Numbered from the stretch's first letter, positions 16,628-30,509 are shown. The stretch is DNA of 63,594 bases from Bacillus sp. AFS088145 (GCF_002564465.1 NZ_NUUX01000023.1:1-63594); one strand, 5' to 3'. The notes: generated from the sequence alone by a model not told the origin. Translations and numbers: made by a program.

Positions 16628-17572
16628 TCAGTCTTCTTTACGTAGGCCAAGACCTAACTCTTCTAACTTATGTTTTACTTCTTCTAAAGACTTACGACCT
16701 AAGTTACGTACTTTCATCATGTCTTCTTCTGTCTTATTCGCAAGCTCTTGTACAGTATTAATACCAGCTCGCTTTAAGCAGTTATATGAACGAACAGAAA
16801 GATCAAGTTCTTCAATCGTCATTTCAAGGACTTTATCTTTTTGATCTTCTTCTTTTTCGACCATGATTTCTGCATTTTTAGCTTCGTCAGTTAAACCTAC
16901 AAAAATGTTTAAGTGTTCAGTAAGAATTTTTGAACCTAATGCGATAGCATCCTTTGGTCCAATACTTCCGTCAGTCCAAACATCAAGTGTTAACTTATCG
17001 AAATTTGAAACCTGTCCCACACGTGTATTTTCAACTTGGTATGTGACACGAGACACTGGAGTGTAAATCGAGTCGATAGGAATAACACCTATTGCTTGAT
17101 CCTCTCTTTTGTTACCATCTGCAGGGATGTATCCACGTCCACGTCTAGCAGTTAGACGCATACGTAAATGAGCATCTTTAGCAAGAGTTGCAATATGAAG
17201 ATCTGGATTTAGAACTTCAACATCGCTATCATGCGTAATATCGGCTGCAGTAATTGGCCCTTCACCGCGTACATCAATTTCTAATGTTTTTTCTTCGTCT
17301 GAATAAATTTTCAAAGCAAGTTTTTTAACATTAAGGATAATTGTTGTAACGTCTTCTACAACACCTTCAACTGTAGAGAACTCATGTAACACGCCATCAA
17401 TTTGAATAGCAGTTACAGCGGCACCAGGAAGTGAGGATAAAAGGATACGACGTAAGGAGTTACCTAGCGTTGTACCATATCCACGCTCAAGTGGTTCAAT
17501 AACGAATTTACCATATTTGGAATCGTCACTGATCTCAACCGTTTCGATTTTCGGCTTTTCGATTTCAATCAT
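16628..17572 (-). CDS. rpoA: RNA polymerase alpha subunit
   Basis: Scaffold subunit of RNA polymerase, 314 aa. The N-terminal domain (about 1-228) carries [19 protein letters not shown] for dimerisation. The C-terminal domain (about 245-314), which binds UP elements and activators, has [17 protein letters not shown] and [15 protein letters not shown]. Strong GGAGGG upstream. A 165-nt gap from rpsK contains a hairpin and a TATAAT, so rpoA-rplQ may have extra control. Confidence 0.99.
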   Translation of the reverse strand: MIEIEKPKIETVEISDDSKYGKFVIEPLERGYGTTLGNSLRRILLSSLPGAAVTAIQIDGVLHEFSTVEGVVEDVTTIILNVKKLALKIYSDEEKTLEIDVRGEGPITAADITHDSDVEVLNPDLHIATLAKDAHLRMRLTARRGRGYIPADGNKREDQAIGVIPIDSIYTPVSRVTYQVENTRVGQVSNFDKLTLDVWTDGSIGPKDAIALGSKILTEHLNIFVGLTDEAKNAEIMVEKEEDQKDKVLEMTIEELDLSVRSYNCLKRAGINTVQELANKTEEDMMKVRNLGRKSLEEVKHKLEELGLGLRKED

Positions 17573-17605
17573 TTTTTAAACCCTCCTTCAAAACGTCGAA
17601 ACCCT

Positions 17606-17625
17606 CGGTTAGACCACGCTAACCG
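17606..17625 (-). promoter_or_regulatory. Hairpin in the rpoA leader
   Basis: Perfect 7-bp stem CGGTTAG/CTAACCG with a 6-nt loop, about 35 nt before the rpoA ATG, with no T tract after it. Role unknown; it could regulate rpoA translation or protect a processed end. Confidence 0.45.
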
Positions 17626-17703
17626 AAAGTCCCTATTAGGCAGTTCCTAATTGTGCACAACAAGAGATGTCTGTTAATATTTGCCAAACATATATCATAA
17701 TCC

Positions 17704-17732
17704 ATTATAGACAATTCTTGTAAATTTATACA
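17704..17732 (-). promoter_or_regulatory. Possible promoter between rpsK and rpoA
   Basis: Perfect -10 TATAAT (17709-17704) but a poor -35 (TGTATA, 17732-17727) with a 17-nt spacer. It would give an extra transcript for rpoA-rplQ. Confidence 0.35.
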
Positions 17733-17738
17733 GACAAA

Positions 17739-18143
<405 letters not shown>

Positions 18144-18157
18144 TTACTTAAAAAATA

Positions 18158-18523
18158 TTATTTCTTCTTGTTCGCTACTGTGCGGCGTGGGCCTTTACGA
18201 GTACGAGCATTGTTTTTAGTGTTTTGACCACGAACAGGTAAGCTACGACGGTGGCGAATACCACGATATGAACCGATTTCGATTAGACGTTTAATGTTTA
18301 AAGAAACTTCACGACGAAGATCCCCTTCAACTTTCAACTTGTCGATTAATTCACGAATTTTACCTAATTCTTCTTCTGTTAAATCACGTACACGAGTGTC
18401 TTCTGAAATACCAGCGTCAGCTAAGATTTTTTCAGAAGTTGCACGACCGATTCCGTATACATAAGTTAAAGAAACAACCACGCGTTTGTCGCGAGGAATA
18501 TCTACACCAGCAATACGAGCCAT
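18158..18523 (-). CDS. rpsM: Ribosomal protein S13
   Basis: Head protein contacting L5 and the P-site tRNA, 121 aa. [20 protein letters not shown] and the C-terminal [17 protein letters not shown] identify it. GGAGGTG upstream. First gene after rpmJ. Confidence 0.98.
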   Translation of the reverse strand: MARIAGVDIPRDKRVVVSLTYVYGIGRATSEKILADAGISEDTRVRDLTEEELGKIRELIDKLKVEGDLRREVSLNIKRLIEIGSYRGIRHRRSLPVRGQNTKNNARTRKGPRRTVANKKK

Positions 18524-18544
18524 TCTAGTGCACCTCCTTCTATA

Positions 18545-18915
<371 letters not shown>

Positions 18916-19030
18916 TAGGGCATTCTCCTTTCTTCAAATCAGTAGCTTGCTTGTAGGCAAACATACGCTTAGGAACATTAAGCCAAAGTGCTCTGATATG
19001 TTGGAGATTTTTGGCCTACTAAAGACCTAT

Positions 19031-19039
19031 ATTATATCA
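19031..19039 (-). promoter_or_regulatory. Extended -10 promoter of infA
   Basis: Minus strand TGATATAAT (19039-19031), a full TGNTATAAT extended -10 without a good -35. It would start infA-rpmJ-rpsM transcription about 110 nt upstream of infA. The 5' UTR holds small inverted repeats (e.g. GCTTA/TAAGC near 18960-18980). Confidence 0.65.
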
Positions 19040-19141
19040 ATCGTTCCAAGCAAAGCTATGTTTAAGCTTTTATAACAGTATCAGTTTTGACGAAACAACA
19101 ATACGTCATACACAAGGAACGACGATCTTATCGTTCAATTA

Positions 19142-19804
<663 letters not shown>

Positions 19805-19841
19805 TCAAAATTAGGTGAGCAATAGGGAATTAATCATTTCC

Positions 19842-21146
19842 CTATGCTCGTTCTTTAATAAAGCCTTTGTAGTTTCTCTTAACAAGCTGACTTTCTAATT
19901 GTTTCATTGTTTCAAGCGCAACTCCGACTACGATTAGTAAACTTGTTCCTCCAATTTGAGCTGAAGGTGGTAAGTTCGCAATTTTACCAAATACAATTGG
20001 TAATAAAGCGATGACAGCTAAGAAAATTGCTCCTACGAAAGTTAAACGATATAAGACTTTAATGATATACTCTTGAGTGCTCTTACCTGGGCGAATACCC
20101 GGGATGTAGCCACCTTGCTTTTGAAGATTTTCAGCCATTTGCTCTGGGTTTGCCTGAACAAAAGTATAAAAATATGTGAAAGCAACGATCAAGATTAAAT
20201 AAAATGCCATACCCCATGGATTGTTATACGTAAAGTGCGTTTTAATCCATTCAGTCACATTGTTGCTTGGTAAGAACGATGCAATTGTTGATGGAGTAAT
20301 TAAAAATGAAACAGCGAAGATTACCGGAATAACCCCAGCGCCATTTACTTTTAATGGCAAGTGAGTAGATTGTCCTCCGACATAACTATTATTACCATTG
20401 TTACGTTTAGCATATTGAATTGGAATTTTACGATTAGCTTGTTGAATATAAATTACAGCTACGATTACTAATAGTAAAACTAAAACCACTAGGCCAACTT
20501 TCACGATGTTTAAGAATAGCGCGTCACCAGCACCTTTAAATTGTTGCTGATAGACTTGACTCATTGTATTAGGTATAGCAGCAACTATACCGCCAAAGAT
20601 GATAACTGATATACCGTTCCCTACACCTTTAGCAGTAATCTGCTCACCTAACCACAATAAGAAAGATGTTCCAGCTGTTAGTACAATTGCTATATAAAGA
20701 TAGGTTGACCAACCTGGATTTTCTATTAACATTCCGCCAGTAATATTGTTCATACTGATTGATAATCCAATTGCTTCTACAAAACCAAGAATAATTGTGA
20801 TGTATCTAGTCAGTTGAGTCAATTTACGTCGACCAATCTCACCTTGCTTCGACCATTCAGTTAACTTCGGAACAACGTCCATTTGAAGTAACTGAATAAT
20901 GATTGAAGCAGTAATGTACGGCATTATACCCATTGCAAAAATCGAGAACTGTTTAAGAGCTCCTCCACCGAATGTGTTTAGAACACCAAAGATGCTTGAG
21001 CTATCTTGTGATGCTAATACATCGGCGTTGACGTTTGGAACAGGTATAAACGTTCCAATACGAAATACAATTAACATTAATAACGTAAAGAATATTTTTT
21101 TTCTAATATCTGCAATGCGCATAAAGTTGGAGATTGTCCGGAACAT
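19842..21146 (-). CDS. secY: Preprotein translocase channel SecY
   Basis: Ten-helix protein-conducting channel, 434 aa against about 431 in B. subtilis. The start is MFRTISNFMRIADIRKKIFF. The plug/pore segment IGTFIPVPNVNAD, helix 2 with GIMPYITASIIIQLL, and the cytosolic loop with GIRPGKSTQEYI are visible. It follows rplO with a 1-nt gap. Partner SecE is encoded at 46817-46999. Confidence 0.98.
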   Translation of the reverse strand: MFRTISNFMRIADIRKKIFFTLLMLIVFRIGTFIPVPNVNADVLASQDSSSIFGVLNTFGGGALKQFSIFAMGIMPYITASIIIQLLQMDVVPKLTEWSKQGEIGRRKLTQLTRYITIILGFVEAIGLSISMNNITGGMLIENPGWSTYLYIAIVLTAGTSFLLWLGEQITAKGVGNGISVIIFGGIVAAIPNTMSQVYQQQFKGAGDALFLNIVKVGLVVLVLLLVIVAVIYIQQANRKIPIQYAKRNNGNNSYVGGQSTHLPLKVNGAGVIPVIFAVSFLITPSTIASFLPSNNVTEWIKTHFTYNNPWGMAFYLILIVAFTYFYTFVQANPEQMAENLQKQGGYIPGIRPGKSTQEYIIKVLYRLTFVGAIFLAVIALLPIVFGKIANLPPSAQIGGTSLLIVVGVALETMKQLESQLVKRNYKGFIKERA

Positions 21147-21147
21147 T

Positions 21148-21588
21148 TTAGATCACCTCAGCATTTCCACCAGCTGCTTCGATTGCCTCTACCGCAGAAG
21201 ATGAGAACTTGTGAGCTTTAACAGTAAGTTTAACTTCTAACTTACCTTTACCTAAAATCTTAATACCAGCTAATTCTTTACGAACAATACCAGTTTCGAT
21301 CAGTAACTCAGGAGTTACTTCAGTTCCGTTTTCGAAGCGATTTAACGTTTCAACATTAACGATTGCGTAATCTTTACGGTTGATGTTAGTGAAACCACGT
21401 TTTGGTAAACGACGGAATAAAGGAGTTTGACCACCTTCAAATCCAAGACGAACACCGCCACCTGAACGAGCGTTTTGTCCTTTATGACCTTTACCTGCAG
21501 TTTTACCAGTACCTGAACCAATACCACGACCGATACGTTTAGATACTTTACGAGAACCTTCTGTAGGTTTTAATTCATGAAGTTTCAT
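21148..21588 (-). CDS. rplO: Ribosomal protein L15
   Basis: Late-assembling large-subunit protein, 146 aa. [14 protein letters not shown], the Gly-rich [20 protein letters not shown] and [18 protein letters not shown] are diagnostic. GGAGGTG before ATG. 30 nt after rpmD. Confidence 0.98.
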   Translation of the reverse strand: MKLHELKPTEGSRKVSKRIGRGIGSGTGKTAGKGHKGQNARSGGGVRLGFEGGQTPLFRRLPKRGFTNINRKDYAIVNVETLNRFENGTEVTPELLIETGIVRKELAGIKILGKGKLEVKLTVKAHKFSSSAVEAIEAAGGNAEVI

Positions 21589-21618
21589 TAGGGCACCTCC
21601 TTACTTATTCATGTTCAA

Positions 21619-21801
21619 TTAAATTTCTTTTACAGATACAAGGTGAGAAACTTTGTTAATCATCCCACGCATTGCAGCGTTATCTTGTTTAACAACAGTT
21701 TGGTTTGTTTTAGTAATACCTAAAGCACGAACTGTTGCGATTTGGTCTTGTTTACGACCAATTACACTGCGAGTAAGGGTAATTTCTAACTGTTTAGCCA
21801 T
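21619..21801 (-). CDS. rpmD: Ribosomal protein L30
   Basis: 60-aa large-subunit protein, standard length. [20 protein letters not shown] and the central [11 protein letters not shown] fit the family. GGAGGGA before ATG; 15 nt after rpsE. Confidence 0.98.
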   Translation of the reverse strand: MAKQLEITLTRSVIGRKQDQIATVRALGITKTNQTVVKQDNAAMRGMINKVSHLVSVKEI

Positions 21802-21816
21802 CGTTATCCCTCCTTA

Positions 21817-22317
21817 TTAACCTAGTAATTCTTCTACAGATTTACCACGTAGTTTTGCAACTTCATCCGCACGTTTTAAGTTACTTAAACCTTCGATAGT
21901 AGCACGTACAATGTTTACTGGTGTGTTAGAACCAAGAGATTTAGATAAAATATCATGTACCCCAGCAAGTTCTAATACCGCACGAACAGGACCTCCAGCG
22001 ATAACTCCAGTACCTTCAGAAGCAGGTTTTAAGAATACTTCACCAGCTCCAAAACGACCAGTAATTACGTGAGGAATTGTAGTTCCAACGATTGGTACGT
22101 TAATTAGGTTTTTCTTAGCATCTTCAACAGCTTTACGAATAGCATCAGGTACTTCTTGAGCTTTACCAGTACCAAAACCTACATGACCGTTTTTGTCACC
22201 AACAACTACTAATGCTGCAAAGCGGAAACGACGTCCACCTTTAACAACTTTAGCAACACGGTTGATCGTAACTAAGCGTTCTTCAAGCTCTAATTTATTA
22301 GGATCAATGCGACGCAT
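21817..22317 (-). CDS. rpsE: Ribosomal protein S5
   Basis: 166-aa small-subunit protein involved in decoding fidelity and mRNA unwinding. [18 protein letters not shown] and [17 protein letters not shown] identify it. The VVKGGRRF loop, where spectinomycin-resistance changes occur, looks wild type. GGAGGGA before ATG. Confidence 0.98.
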   Translation of the reverse strand: MRRIDPNKLELEERLVTINRVAKVVKGGRRFRFAALVVVGDKNGHVGFGTGKAQEVPDAIRKAVEDAKKNLINVPIVGTTIPHVITGRFGAGEVFLKPASEGTGVIAGGPVRAVLELAGVHDILSKSLGSNTPVNIVRATIEGLSNLKRADEVAKLRGKSVEELLG

Positions 22318-22337
22318 GTATGTCCCTCCTTCTTTTA

Positions 22338-22700
22338 TTAAAATTGTAAACCAGCTTCACGAGCAGCTTCAGCTAAAGCTTTTACGCGACCATGATATAA
22401 GTAACCACCGCGGTCGAATACAACTACAGAAACACCTTTTTCAGTAGCGCGTTTTGCAACTAAACTACCAACTAATGTTGCTGCTTCGATATTGCCAGTA
22501 CCATTTAAAGTTAATTCTTTATCTAAAGTTGATGCACTTGCTAATGTTACACCATTAACATCATCAATGATTTGAGCATAGATATGGTTGTTTGAACGGT
22601 AAACGTTTAAACGTGGACGTTCTTGAGTACCAGATAATTTAGTACGAACACGAGCATGTCTTTTTTTACGTACTGCATTTTTATCAGCCTTAAAGATCAT
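22338..22700 (-). CDS. rplR: Ribosomal protein L18
   Basis: 5S rRNA-binding protein, 120 aa. [20 protein letters not shown] and the ending [13 protein letters not shown] are typical. The open frame extends to a GTG at 22709, but that codon lies in the Shine-Dalgarno sequence (AAAGGAGTG); the ATG at 22700, 8 nt beyond it, is the better start. Confidence 0.97.
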   Translation of the reverse strand: MIFKADKNAVRKKRHARVRTKLSGTQERPRLNVYRSNNHIYAQIIDDVNGVTLASASTLDKELTLNGTGNIEAATLVGSLVAKRATEKGVSVVVFDRGGYLYHGRVKALAEAAREAGLQF

Positions 22701-22733
22701 CTTGGTCACTCCTTTCTCTTATCTAGTTATAGA

Positions 22734-23270
22734 TTACTTCGCAGTTTTACCTTCTTTACGACGAACCATTTCGCCTTCGTAACGAATACCTTTACCTTTG
22801 TAAGGCTCTGGTGGACGTACTTGACGGATGTAAGCAGCAAGAGCGCCTACACGTTCTTTGTCGATACCTTTAATACTGATTTTAGTATTTGAAGGTACTT
22901 CGATTTCAACACCATTTTCAGGAGTGATCTCAACTGGGTGAGAATAACCAACAGCTAGAACAAGTTTGTCACCTGTTTTAGTTGCACGGTAACCTACCCC
23001 AACTAATTCAAGGTTACGAGTATAACCATTAGTTACACCTTCAACCATGTTACCTAAGATAGCACGAGTTGTACCATGAAGAGCACGGTGCTCTTTGTTA
23101 TCAGTTGGACGTGCAACTGATAATACGTTCTCGTTAACTTCGATTGTCATATCAGGGCTAAAAGTACGAGTTAACTCACCTTTAGGTCCTTTTACTGTAA
23201 TAGTATTGTTGTTATTAGTAAGAGTAACTCCAGCAGGAATTACAAGTTCTTTTTTACCAACACGAGACAT
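22734..23270 (-). CDS. rplF: Ribosomal protein L6
   Basis: 178 aa, two repeated alpha/beta domains near the sarcin-ricin loop. [16 protein letters not shown] and the C-terminal [16 protein letters not shown] are conserved. GGAGGTG upstream. Confidence 0.98.
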   Translation of the reverse strand: MSRVGKKELVIPAGVTLTNNNNTITVKGPKGELTRTFSPDMTIEVNENVLSVARPTDNKEHRALHGTTRAILGNMVEGVTNGYTRNLELVGVGYRATKTGDKLVLAVGYSHPVEITPENGVEIEVPSNTKISIKGIDKERVGALAAYIRQVRPPEPYKGKGIRYEGEMVRRKEGKTAK

Positions 23271-23300
23271 TCACTACACCTCCATTCTCTCTGTGTTATA

Positions 23301-23699
23301 TTACCAAACGTATGCTAAGATTTCGCCACCAGTTTTTGCTTGACGAGCTTCTTTATCTGTCATTACACCTTTAGATGTTGAAACAATTGCAACACCTAAA
23401 CCGTTAAGTACGCGAGGTACTTCGTCAGCTTTCGCGTATACACGTAAGCCAGGCTTAGAGATTCTTTTTAATCCAGTGATAACACGTTCGTTGTTCACAC
23501 CATATTTTAAGAAAATACGGATGATACCTTGTTTATCATCTTCAATGTACTCAACGTCACGGATGAAACCTTCACGTTTTAGAATTTCAGCAACTTCTTT
23601 CTTTAGGTTAGAACCTGGGAATTCTAATTTCTCGTGACGTACCATGTTCGCATTACGAATGCGAGTAAGCATATCTGCAATAGGATCTGTCATGACCAT
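23301..23699 (-). CDS. rpsH: Ribosomal protein S8
   Basis: 132 aa, central-domain 16S rRNA binder. [19 protein letters not shown] start, [13 protein letters not shown] and the ending GGEILAYVW match Bacillus S8. GGAGGTTATC upstream. Next gene is rplF after 30 nt. Confidence 0.98.
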   Translation of the reverse strand: MVMTDPIADMLTRIRNANMVRHEKLEFPGSNLKKEVAEILKREGFIRDVEYIEDDKQGIIRIFLKYGVNNERVITGLKRISKPGLRVYAKADEVPRVLNGLGVAIVSTSKGVMTDKEARQAKTGGEILAYVW

Positions 23700-23732
23700 G
23701 TTCAGATAACCTCCTTCCTAATATCTATAGAA

Positions 23733-23936
<204 letters not shown>

Positions 23937-23952
23937 TTAGCGCTGGCTTTCA

Positions 23953-24492
23953 TTATTTTTGAAAAGGCATTCCGAATAATGTTAGCATTTCACGAGCTTC
24001 TTCATCAGTATTTGCAGTAGTTACAATAACGATGTCCATACCACGTACTTTGTTTACTTTATCATAATCGATCTCTGGGAAGATTAATTGCTCTTTAACA
24101 CCTAAAGTGTAGTTTCCACGGCCATCGAATGCTTTTTTAGAGATTCCACGGAAGTCACGTACACGAGGTAATGTTACAGAAACTAATTTCTCAAAGAATT
24201 CGTACATACGCTCACCGCGTAATGTAACTTTAGCACCGATAGGCATTCCTTCACGAAGACGGAATTGTGCGATTGATTTTTTAGCTCTAGTTACAACAGG
24301 TTTTTGACCTGCGATTAAAGTTAATTCCTCAACAGCAGTATCTAATGCTTTTGAATTTGAAACAGCCTCACCAACACCCATGTTGATGACGATCTTTTCA
24401 ATTTTTGGCACTTGCATAACTGATTTATAGTTAAACTTGCTCACTAGAGCAGGAGTGATTTCATTTTGATATTTCTCGACTAGGCGGTTCAT
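23953..24492 (-). CDS. rplE: Ribosomal protein L5
   Basis: 179 aa, binds 5S rRNA and contacts S13 in the intersubunit bridge. [35 protein letters not shown] and the ending [16 protein letters not shown] are family hallmarks. GGAGGTC upstream. Confidence 0.98.
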   Translation of the reverse strand: MNRLVEKYQNEITPALVSKFNYKSVMQVPKIEKIVINMGVGEAVSNSKALDTAVEELTLIAGQKPVVTRAKKSIAQFRLREGMPIGAKVTLRGERMYEFFEKLVSVTLPRVRDFRGISKKAFDGRGNYTLGVKEQLIFPEIDYDKVNKVRGMDIVIVTTANTDEEAREMLTLFGMPFQK

Positions 24493-24520
24493 TCAGTTGA
24501 CCTCCTTTCATAAATTTCTA

Positions 24521-24832
24521 TTATTTATCAAGTAATTCGCCTGATTTTTTTGCAATACGTACTTTTTTACCATCCACTAATTGGTAACCTACGCGTGTAG
24601 GTACTCCAGTTTTTGGATCTAATGCCATAACATTAGAAACATGGATTGGTGCTTCTTTCTCGATGATGCCACCTTGTGGGTTAGCTTGAGTAGGTTTTGA
24701 GTGTTTTTTAATGATGTTAACACCTTCAACTAGTACGCGGTTATTCTTTGGAAAAGCAGCAAGGATAACACCTTGTTTTCCTTTGTCTTTACCAGAGATA
24801 ACTTGAACTTTATCACCTTTTTTTACATGCAT
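24521..24832 (-). CDS. rplX: Ribosomal protein L24
   Basis: 103 aa, assembly-initiator protein with an N-terminal KOW motif ([18 protein letters not shown]). GGAGGTGC upstream. 56 nt after rplN. Confidence 0.98.
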   Translation of the reverse strand: MHVKKGDKVQVISGKDKGKQGVILAAFPKNNRVLVEGVNIIKKHSKPTQANPQGGIIEKEAPIHVSNVMALDPKTGVPTRVGYQLVDGKKVRIAKKSGELLDK

Positions 24833-24888
24833 CTTCTTCGTGCACCTCCTTAATAAGGCTTTCTGAAGTATTTATTAAAGTACATTAA

Positions 24889-25257
24889 TTAAAGTACTTC
24901 TGGAGCTAATGATACGATTTTCATGAAGTTGCTATCACGTAATTCACGTGCAACTGGTCCGAAAATACGAGTACCACGTGGGCTCTTATCATCTTTAATG
25001 ATAACAGCTGCGTTTTCATCAAATTTGATGTAAGTACCGTCTGGACGACGAACACCGCGTTTCGTACGAACGATAACAGCTTTAACTACATCACCTTTTT
25101 TAACAACGCCACCTGGTGTTGCTTGTTTTACTGAACATACGATGATATCACCGATGTTAGCAGTTTTACGGCCTGAACCACCTAATACTTTAATAGTAAG
25201 TAATTCACGTGCACCTGAATTGTCAGCAACTTTTAAACGAGTTTCTTGTTGGATCAT
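24889..25257 (-). CDS. rplN: Ribosomal protein L14
   Basis: 122 aa, intersubunit-bridge protein. [19 protein letters not shown] and [20 protein letters not shown] are diagnostic. GGAGGTC upstream. Confidence 0.98.
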   Translation of the reverse strand: MIQQETRLKVADNSGARELLTIKVLGGSGRKTANIGDIIVCSVKQATPGGVVKKGDVVKAVIVRTKRGVRRPDGTYIKFDENAAVIIKDDKSPRGTRIFGPVARELRDSNFMKIVSLAPEVL

Positions 25258-25303
25258 GTCAAATTGACCTCCTTTCGGATTAAGAATGATATCCGATCAT
25301 CTA

Positions 25304-25567
25304 TTAGATAATAACAGCTTCTTCTACGATTTCAACTAAACGGAAACGTTTTGTAGCTGATAATGGACGAGTCTCCATGATTTTTACGATATCGCCAACT
25401 TTTGCAGTGTTTAGCTCATCGTGCGCTTTATATTTCTTAGAATATTTAACGCGTTTTCCGTATAGTTTATGTGTTTTATAAGTTTCAACTACAACAGTAA
25501 TTGTCTTATCCATTTTATCAGAAACTACACGTCCTGTGTAAACTTTACGTTGGTTACGTTCGCTCAC
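25304..25567 (-). CDS. rpsQ: Ribosomal protein S17
   Basis: 87 aa, primary 16S rRNA binder. [20 protein letters not shown] and the ending [18 protein letters not shown] fit. GGGGAGG upstream; 21 nt after rpmC. Confidence 0.98.
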   Translation of the reverse strand: MSERNQRKVYTGRVVSDKMDKTITVVVETYKTHKLYGKRVKYSKKYKAHDELNTAKVGDIVKIMETRPLSATKRFRLVEIVEEAVII

Positions 25568-25588
25568 TGGGCAAACCTCCCCTCATTA

Positions 25589-26213
<625 letters not shown>

Positions 26214-26215
26214 AA

Positions 26216-26875
26216 TTAATTTCCTCCTTCCTCAGAAGCTTTCTTTTTTGTAGGAAGAACTTCACCTTTGTAAATCCATACTTTTACGCCTAGTTTACCA
26301 TATGTTGTATCTGCTTCTGCAGTTGCATAATCGATATCCGCACGTAATGTATGAAGTGGCACTGTACCTTCACTATATGACTCTGAACGAGCAATATCTG
26401 CTCCGCCAAGACGACCAGAAACTTGTGTTTTAATACCTAATGCACCAGCACGCATAGCACGTTGAAGTACTTGCTTTTGAGCACGACGGAAAGAAACACG
26501 GTTTTCTAATTGACGAGCGATGTTTTCAGCTACTAATTTAGCATCAAGATCTGCTCTTTTAATTTCGATGATGTTGATATGAACACGTTTGCCAGTAAGG
26601 TTGTTTAAAGCTTTACGAAGAGCTTCAACTTCCGAACCACCTTTACCGATTACCATACCTGGTTTTGCAGTGTGAACTGTAATGTTTACACGGTTAGCAG
26701 CTCTTTCGATTTCTACTTTAGAAACAGCAGAATCTTTTAAACGAGTGCTGATGTACTCACGAATTTTGATGTCTTCATGTAAAAGATCAGCGTAATCTTT
26801 TTCAGCGTACCATTTAGATTCCCAATCTTTAATAATACCAACACGAAGTCCGACTGGATTTACCTTTTGTCCCAT
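26216..26875 (-). CDS. rpsC: Ribosomal protein S3
   Basis: 219 aa, mRNA-entry protein with a KH domain ([17 protein letters not shown], about 75-91). [20 protein letters not shown] start. It begins 4 nt after the rplV stop with GGAGGGA inside the rplV end. Confidence 0.98.
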   Translation of the reverse strand: MGQKVNPVGLRVGIIKDWESKWYAEKDYADLLHEDIKIREYISTRLKDSAVSKVEIERAANRVNITVHTAKPGMVIGKGGSEVEALRKALNNLTGKRVHINIIEIKRADLDAKLVAENIARQLENRVSFRRAQKQVLQRAMRAGALGIKTQVSGRLGGADIARSESYSEGTVPLHTLRADIDYATAEADTTYGKLGVKVWIYKGEVLPTKKKASEEGGN

Positions 26876-26878
26876 CGA

Positions 26879-27220
26879 TTATCCCTCCTTCTTCTCTGAT
26901 ACCACGATTGTAATGTGGCTTGTGCGTTTGTTGATTGCGCTAGCACGTCCTTGTGCACGAGGGCGGAAACGTTTTAAAGTAGCACCTTCATCAACGAATA
27001 CTTTTTCGATGTATAAGTTATTAACATCCATATCATAGTTATGCTCTGCGTTAGCAATAGCAGATTTTAATAATTTTTCTACAACAGGAGAAGCAGTTTT
27101 TGGTGTGTGTCGAAGGATTGCGATCGCTTCGCCAACTTGTTTACCTCGGATTAAATCGACTACTAGACGAACTTTACGAGGAGCGATACGAACTGTTCTC
27201 AGTACAGCTTTTGCTTGCAT
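26879..27220 (-). CDS. rplV: Ribosomal protein L22
   Basis: 113 aa, tunnel-lining protein. [19 protein letters not shown] is the family start. The frame is open to an ATG at 27238, but that ATG belongs to the Shine-Dalgarno region (AGAGGAGG), so 27220 is chosen. The tunnel-loop region ([20 protein letters not shown]) looks wild type. Confidence 0.97.
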   Translation of the reverse strand: MQAKAVLRTVRIAPRKVRLVVDLIRGKQVGEAIAILRHTPKTASPVVEKLLKSAIANAEHNYDMDVNNLYIEKVFVDEGATLKRFRPRAQGRASAINKRTSHITIVVSEKKEG

Positions 27221-27237
27221 TGGAGTGCCTCCTCTCA

Positions 27238-27516
27238 TTATCTTCTAGTTTTCTTGTCATCCGCATCGTGACCTTTATAAGTACGAGTTGGAGCAAATTC
27301 ACCAAGTTTGTGACCTACCATATCTTCCGATACATATACAGGTACGTGTTTACGACCATCGTATACTGCAATAGTATGTCCGATAAATTGTGGGAAAATT
27401 GTCGAACGACGTGACCAAGTTTTAACAACTTGCTTAGAGTCAGTCTCGTTTAATTTCTCAACTTTAGCTAATAAGTGATCATCAATAAATGGACCTTTTT
27501 TTAGGCTGCGTCCCAT
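27238..27516 (-). CDS. rpsS: Ribosomal protein S19
   Basis: 92 aa, small-subunit head protein. [20 protein letters not shown] and [16 protein letters not shown] are diagnostic. GGGAGG upstream. Confidence 0.98.
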   Translation of the reverse strand: MGRSLKKGPFIDDHLLAKVEKLNETDSKQVVKTWSRRSTIFPQFIGHTIAVYDGRKHVPVYVSEDMVGHKLGEFAPTRTYKGHDADDKKTRR

Positions 27517-27573
27517 TGTGGTACCTCCCTTCGTGATTGACCTACGGTTCTAGTGAACCGTAGCACAATCGCG

Positions 27574-28404
27574 TTATTTTTTACGACGACGAACGATAAA
27601 CTTGTCTGACGCTTTGTTTTTCTTACGAGTTTTGTAACCAAGAGTTGGTTTACCCCATGGAGACATTGGTGATTTACGTCCGATTGGAGAGCGTCCTTCA
27701 CCACCACCGTGTGGGTGATCAACTGGGTTCATTACAGATCCACGTACAGTTGGGCGTTTACCCATCCAACGAGAACGACCTGCTTTACCGATGTTAATAA
27801 GTTCATGATGTTCGTTACCAACTTGACCTACTGTCGCGCGGCAAGTTGCTAAAATCATACGTACTTCACCAGAGTTTAAACGAACTAGTACATAACGGTC
27901 TTCTTTACCTAATACTTGAGCAGAAGTACCAGCTGAACGTACTAATTGTCCTCCACGACCTGGTTTTAACTCGATGTTGTGGATTGTAGTACCTACTGGA
28001 ATGTTTACAAGTGGTAAAGCGTTACCTACTTTAATATCTGCTTCAGGACCTGAAACGATTTCCATTCCTACTACTAAGTTTTTAGGAGCTAGGATGTAAC
28101 GTTTTTCTCCATCAGCGTAGTTAATTAACGCAATGTTTGCAGAACGGTTTGGATCGTACTCGATTGTAGCAACGCGTCCTGGTATACCATCTTTATCTCG
28201 TTTGAAATCGATGATACGGTATTGACGTTTGTGTCCACCACCTTGGTGACGAACAGTAATTTTACCTTGGTTATTACGGCCAGCTTTTTTGCTAAGTGGA
28301 GCTAATAGTGATTTTTCTGGTTTGTCAGTAGTGATCTCAGCAAAATCATTAGTAGTCATACCACGGCGACCGTTAGTGGTTGGTTTATACTTTTTGATTC
28401 CCAT
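27574..28404 (-). CDS. rplB: Ribosomal protein L2
   Basis: 276 aa, essential for subunit joining and peptidyl transfer. [20 protein letters not shown] start; the conserved [13 protein letters not shown] loop holding the functional His is present. GGAGGGA upstream. Confidence 0.99.
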   Translation of the reverse strand: MGIKKYKPTTNGRRGMTTNDFAEITTDKPEKSLLAPLSKKAGRNNQGKITVRHQGGGHKRQYRIIDFKRDKDGIPGRVATIEYDPNRSANIALINYADGEKRYILAPKNLVVGMEIVSGPEADIKVGNALPLVNIPVGTTIHNIELKPGRGGQLVRSAGTSAQVLGKEDRYVLVRLNSGEVRMILATCRATVGQVGNEHHELINIGKAGRSRWMGKRPTVRGSVMNPVDHPHGGGEGRSPIGRKSPMSPWGKPTLGYKTRKKNKASDKFIVRRRKK

Positions 28405-28435
28405 CGTAATTTCCCTCCTTTTCTAGTAGTTAGTA

Positions 28436-28726
28436 TTAAACGCCTTCGAATAATGTAATTTCTTGGCTATCAGCAGTTAATTTAACGATTGCTTTTCTAC
28501 GACGGTTTGTGTAACCAGCATGTTTACCCATACGCTTAAACTTACCTTTGTAGTTCATTACGTTAACTTTTTCTACTTTAACACCGAAGATTGCTTCAAC
28601 AGCATCTTTAACTTCAGTTTTGTTAGCTCTTACATCTACTTCAAAAGTGTATTTTTTTTCAGCGATTGCTTCCATAGAAGCTTCAGTGATAACTGGGCGT
28701 TTGATAATATCACGAGGATCCTTCAT
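28436..28726 (-). CDS. rplW: Ribosomal protein L23
   Basis: 96 aa, docking site at the tunnel exit for SRP and trigger factor. [18 protein letters not shown] and [18 protein letters not shown] fit. Its ATG overlaps the rplD stop by one base (28726), so the two are coupled. Confidence 0.98.
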   Translation of the reverse strand: MKDPRDIIKRPVITEASMEAIAEKKYTFEVDVRANKTEVKDAVEAIFGVKVEKVNVMNYKGKFKRMGKHAGYTNRRRKAIVKLTADSQEITLFEGV

Positions 28727-29349
28727 TACGCAAGCACCTCCTCTACTTTTTCCACCGCAGCTTTAGTCATGATTAATGTATCATGATGTAAAACGTCGAT
28801 TACGTTTACTTCATTTGCTGCAAGAACTGTGATTCCAGGGATATTGCGAGCAGATAAAGCTACGTTTTCATTTAAGTCAGCTGTTACGATTAAAACTTTC
28901 TTAGCAACTGATAAGCCAGTTAAAACAGTAACCATATCTTTTGTTTTTGGTGCGTTTAACGCTAAATCTTCAAGAACTAGCATGCTTTGTTCTAATACTT
29001 TAGTAGATAAAGCAGATTTAATCGCTAAGCGACGTACCTTTTTAGGTAATTTATAAGAGTATGATCTTGGAGCTGGACCGAATACGATACCACCACCACG
29101 CCATTGTGGAGAACGGATTGAACCTTGACGAGCACGTCCAGTTCCTTTTTGTTTCCATGGTTTACGACCACCACCACGTACTTCAGAACGTGTTTTAACT
29201 TTGTGAGTACCTTGACGTAAAGATGCACGTTGCATCATTACAGCATCAAATAAAGCATGTTCGTTTGGAGCTATCCCGAATACAGCATCAGCTAATTCGA
29301 TTTCTCCTACTTGAGCACCTGTTTGATTAAACATAGTAACTTTAGGCAT
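28726..29349 (-). CDS. rplD: Ribosomal protein L4
   Basis: 207 aa, tunnel constriction protein. [20 protein letters not shown] is the extended loop, and [20 protein letters not shown] follows. In some bacteria L4 regulates the S10 operon; Bacillus S10 leaders differ from the E. coli one. Confidence 0.98.
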   Translation of the reverse strand: MPKVTMFNQTGAQVGEIELADAVFGIAPNEHALFDAVMMQRASLRQGTHKVKTRSEVRGGGRKPWKQKGTGRARQGSIRSPQWRGGGIVFGPAPRSYSYKLPKKVRRLAIKSALSTKVLEQSMLVLEDLALNAPKTKDMVTVLTGLSVAKKVLIVTADLNENVALSARNIPGITVLAANEVNVIDVLHHDTLIMTKAAVEKVEEVLA

Positions 29350-29376
29350 TTTATTTCCTCCTTTCTTCTAAATTAA

Positions 29377-30006
29377 TTATTTAGATTTAACCGCAGTACG
29401 GATTGTAACGTAAGATTTTTTAGAACCTGGTACATTACCTTTTACTAAAAGTAAGTTACGTTCAACGTCAACTTTAACGATTTGTAGGTTTTGTACAGTT
29501 ACTTTTTCTCCACCCATTTGACCAGGTAAAGCTTTGTTTTTGAATACACGGTTCGGAGCAACAGGACCCATTGAACCTGGACGACGGTGGTAACGAGAAC
29601 CGTGAGACATTGGCCCACGAGATTGTCCGTGGCGCTTAATGCTACCTTGGAATCCTTTACCTTTTGAAGTTCCAGTTACATCAACGATGTCACCATTTGC
29701 AAAAATATCTACTTTGACTTCTTGACCAACTTCATAAGCTGATACGTCAGCGTTGCGAAGTTCACGAACGAAGCGCTTAGGTGCAGTGTTTGCCTTAGCA
29801 GAGTGCCCTTTTTCTGGTTTGTTAGCTAATTTTTCACGTTTGTCAGCGAAACCGATTTGGATAGCTTCGTAGCCATCAGTTTCAGTAGTTTTCTTTTGTA
29901 AAACCACGTTTGGAGTAGCTTCGATTACAGTTACTGGAATTAACTCGCCGTTTTCAGCAAATACTTGTGTCATACCGATCTTTTTCCCTAAGATTCCTTT
30001 AGTCAT
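29377..30006 (-). CDS. rplC: Ribosomal protein L3
   Basis: 209 aa, early assembly protein with a loop reaching the peptidyl-transferase centre. [40 protein letters not shown] and [20 protein letters not shown] are conserved. GGAGGTG upstream. Confidence 0.99.
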   Translation of the reverse strand: MTKGILGKKIGMTQVFAENGELIPVTVIEATPNVVLQKKTTETDGYEAIQIGFADKREKLANKPEKGHSAKANTAPKRFVRELRNADVSAYEVGQEVKVDIFANGDIVDVTGTSKGKGFQGSIKRHGQSRGPMSHGSRYHRRPGSMGPVAPNRVFKNKALPGQMGGEKVTVQNLQIVKVDVERNLLLVKGNVPGSKKSYVTIRTAVKSK

Positions 30007-30039
30007 AAGTCACACCTCCTGAATTTATATATAATTTTA

Positions 30040-30475
<436 letters not shown>

Positions 30476-30480
30476 CATCT

Positions 30481-30509
30481 ATTATACATAAAAAATAATG
30501 CTATTGCAA
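30481..30509 (-). promoter_or_regulatory. Sigma-A promoter of the S10 operon
   Basis: Minus strand TTGCAA (30509-30504), 17-nt spacer, perfect TATAAT (30486-30481). The rest of the tuf-rpsJ gap (30510-30645) is AT-rich and shows nothing else. Confidence 0.88.
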
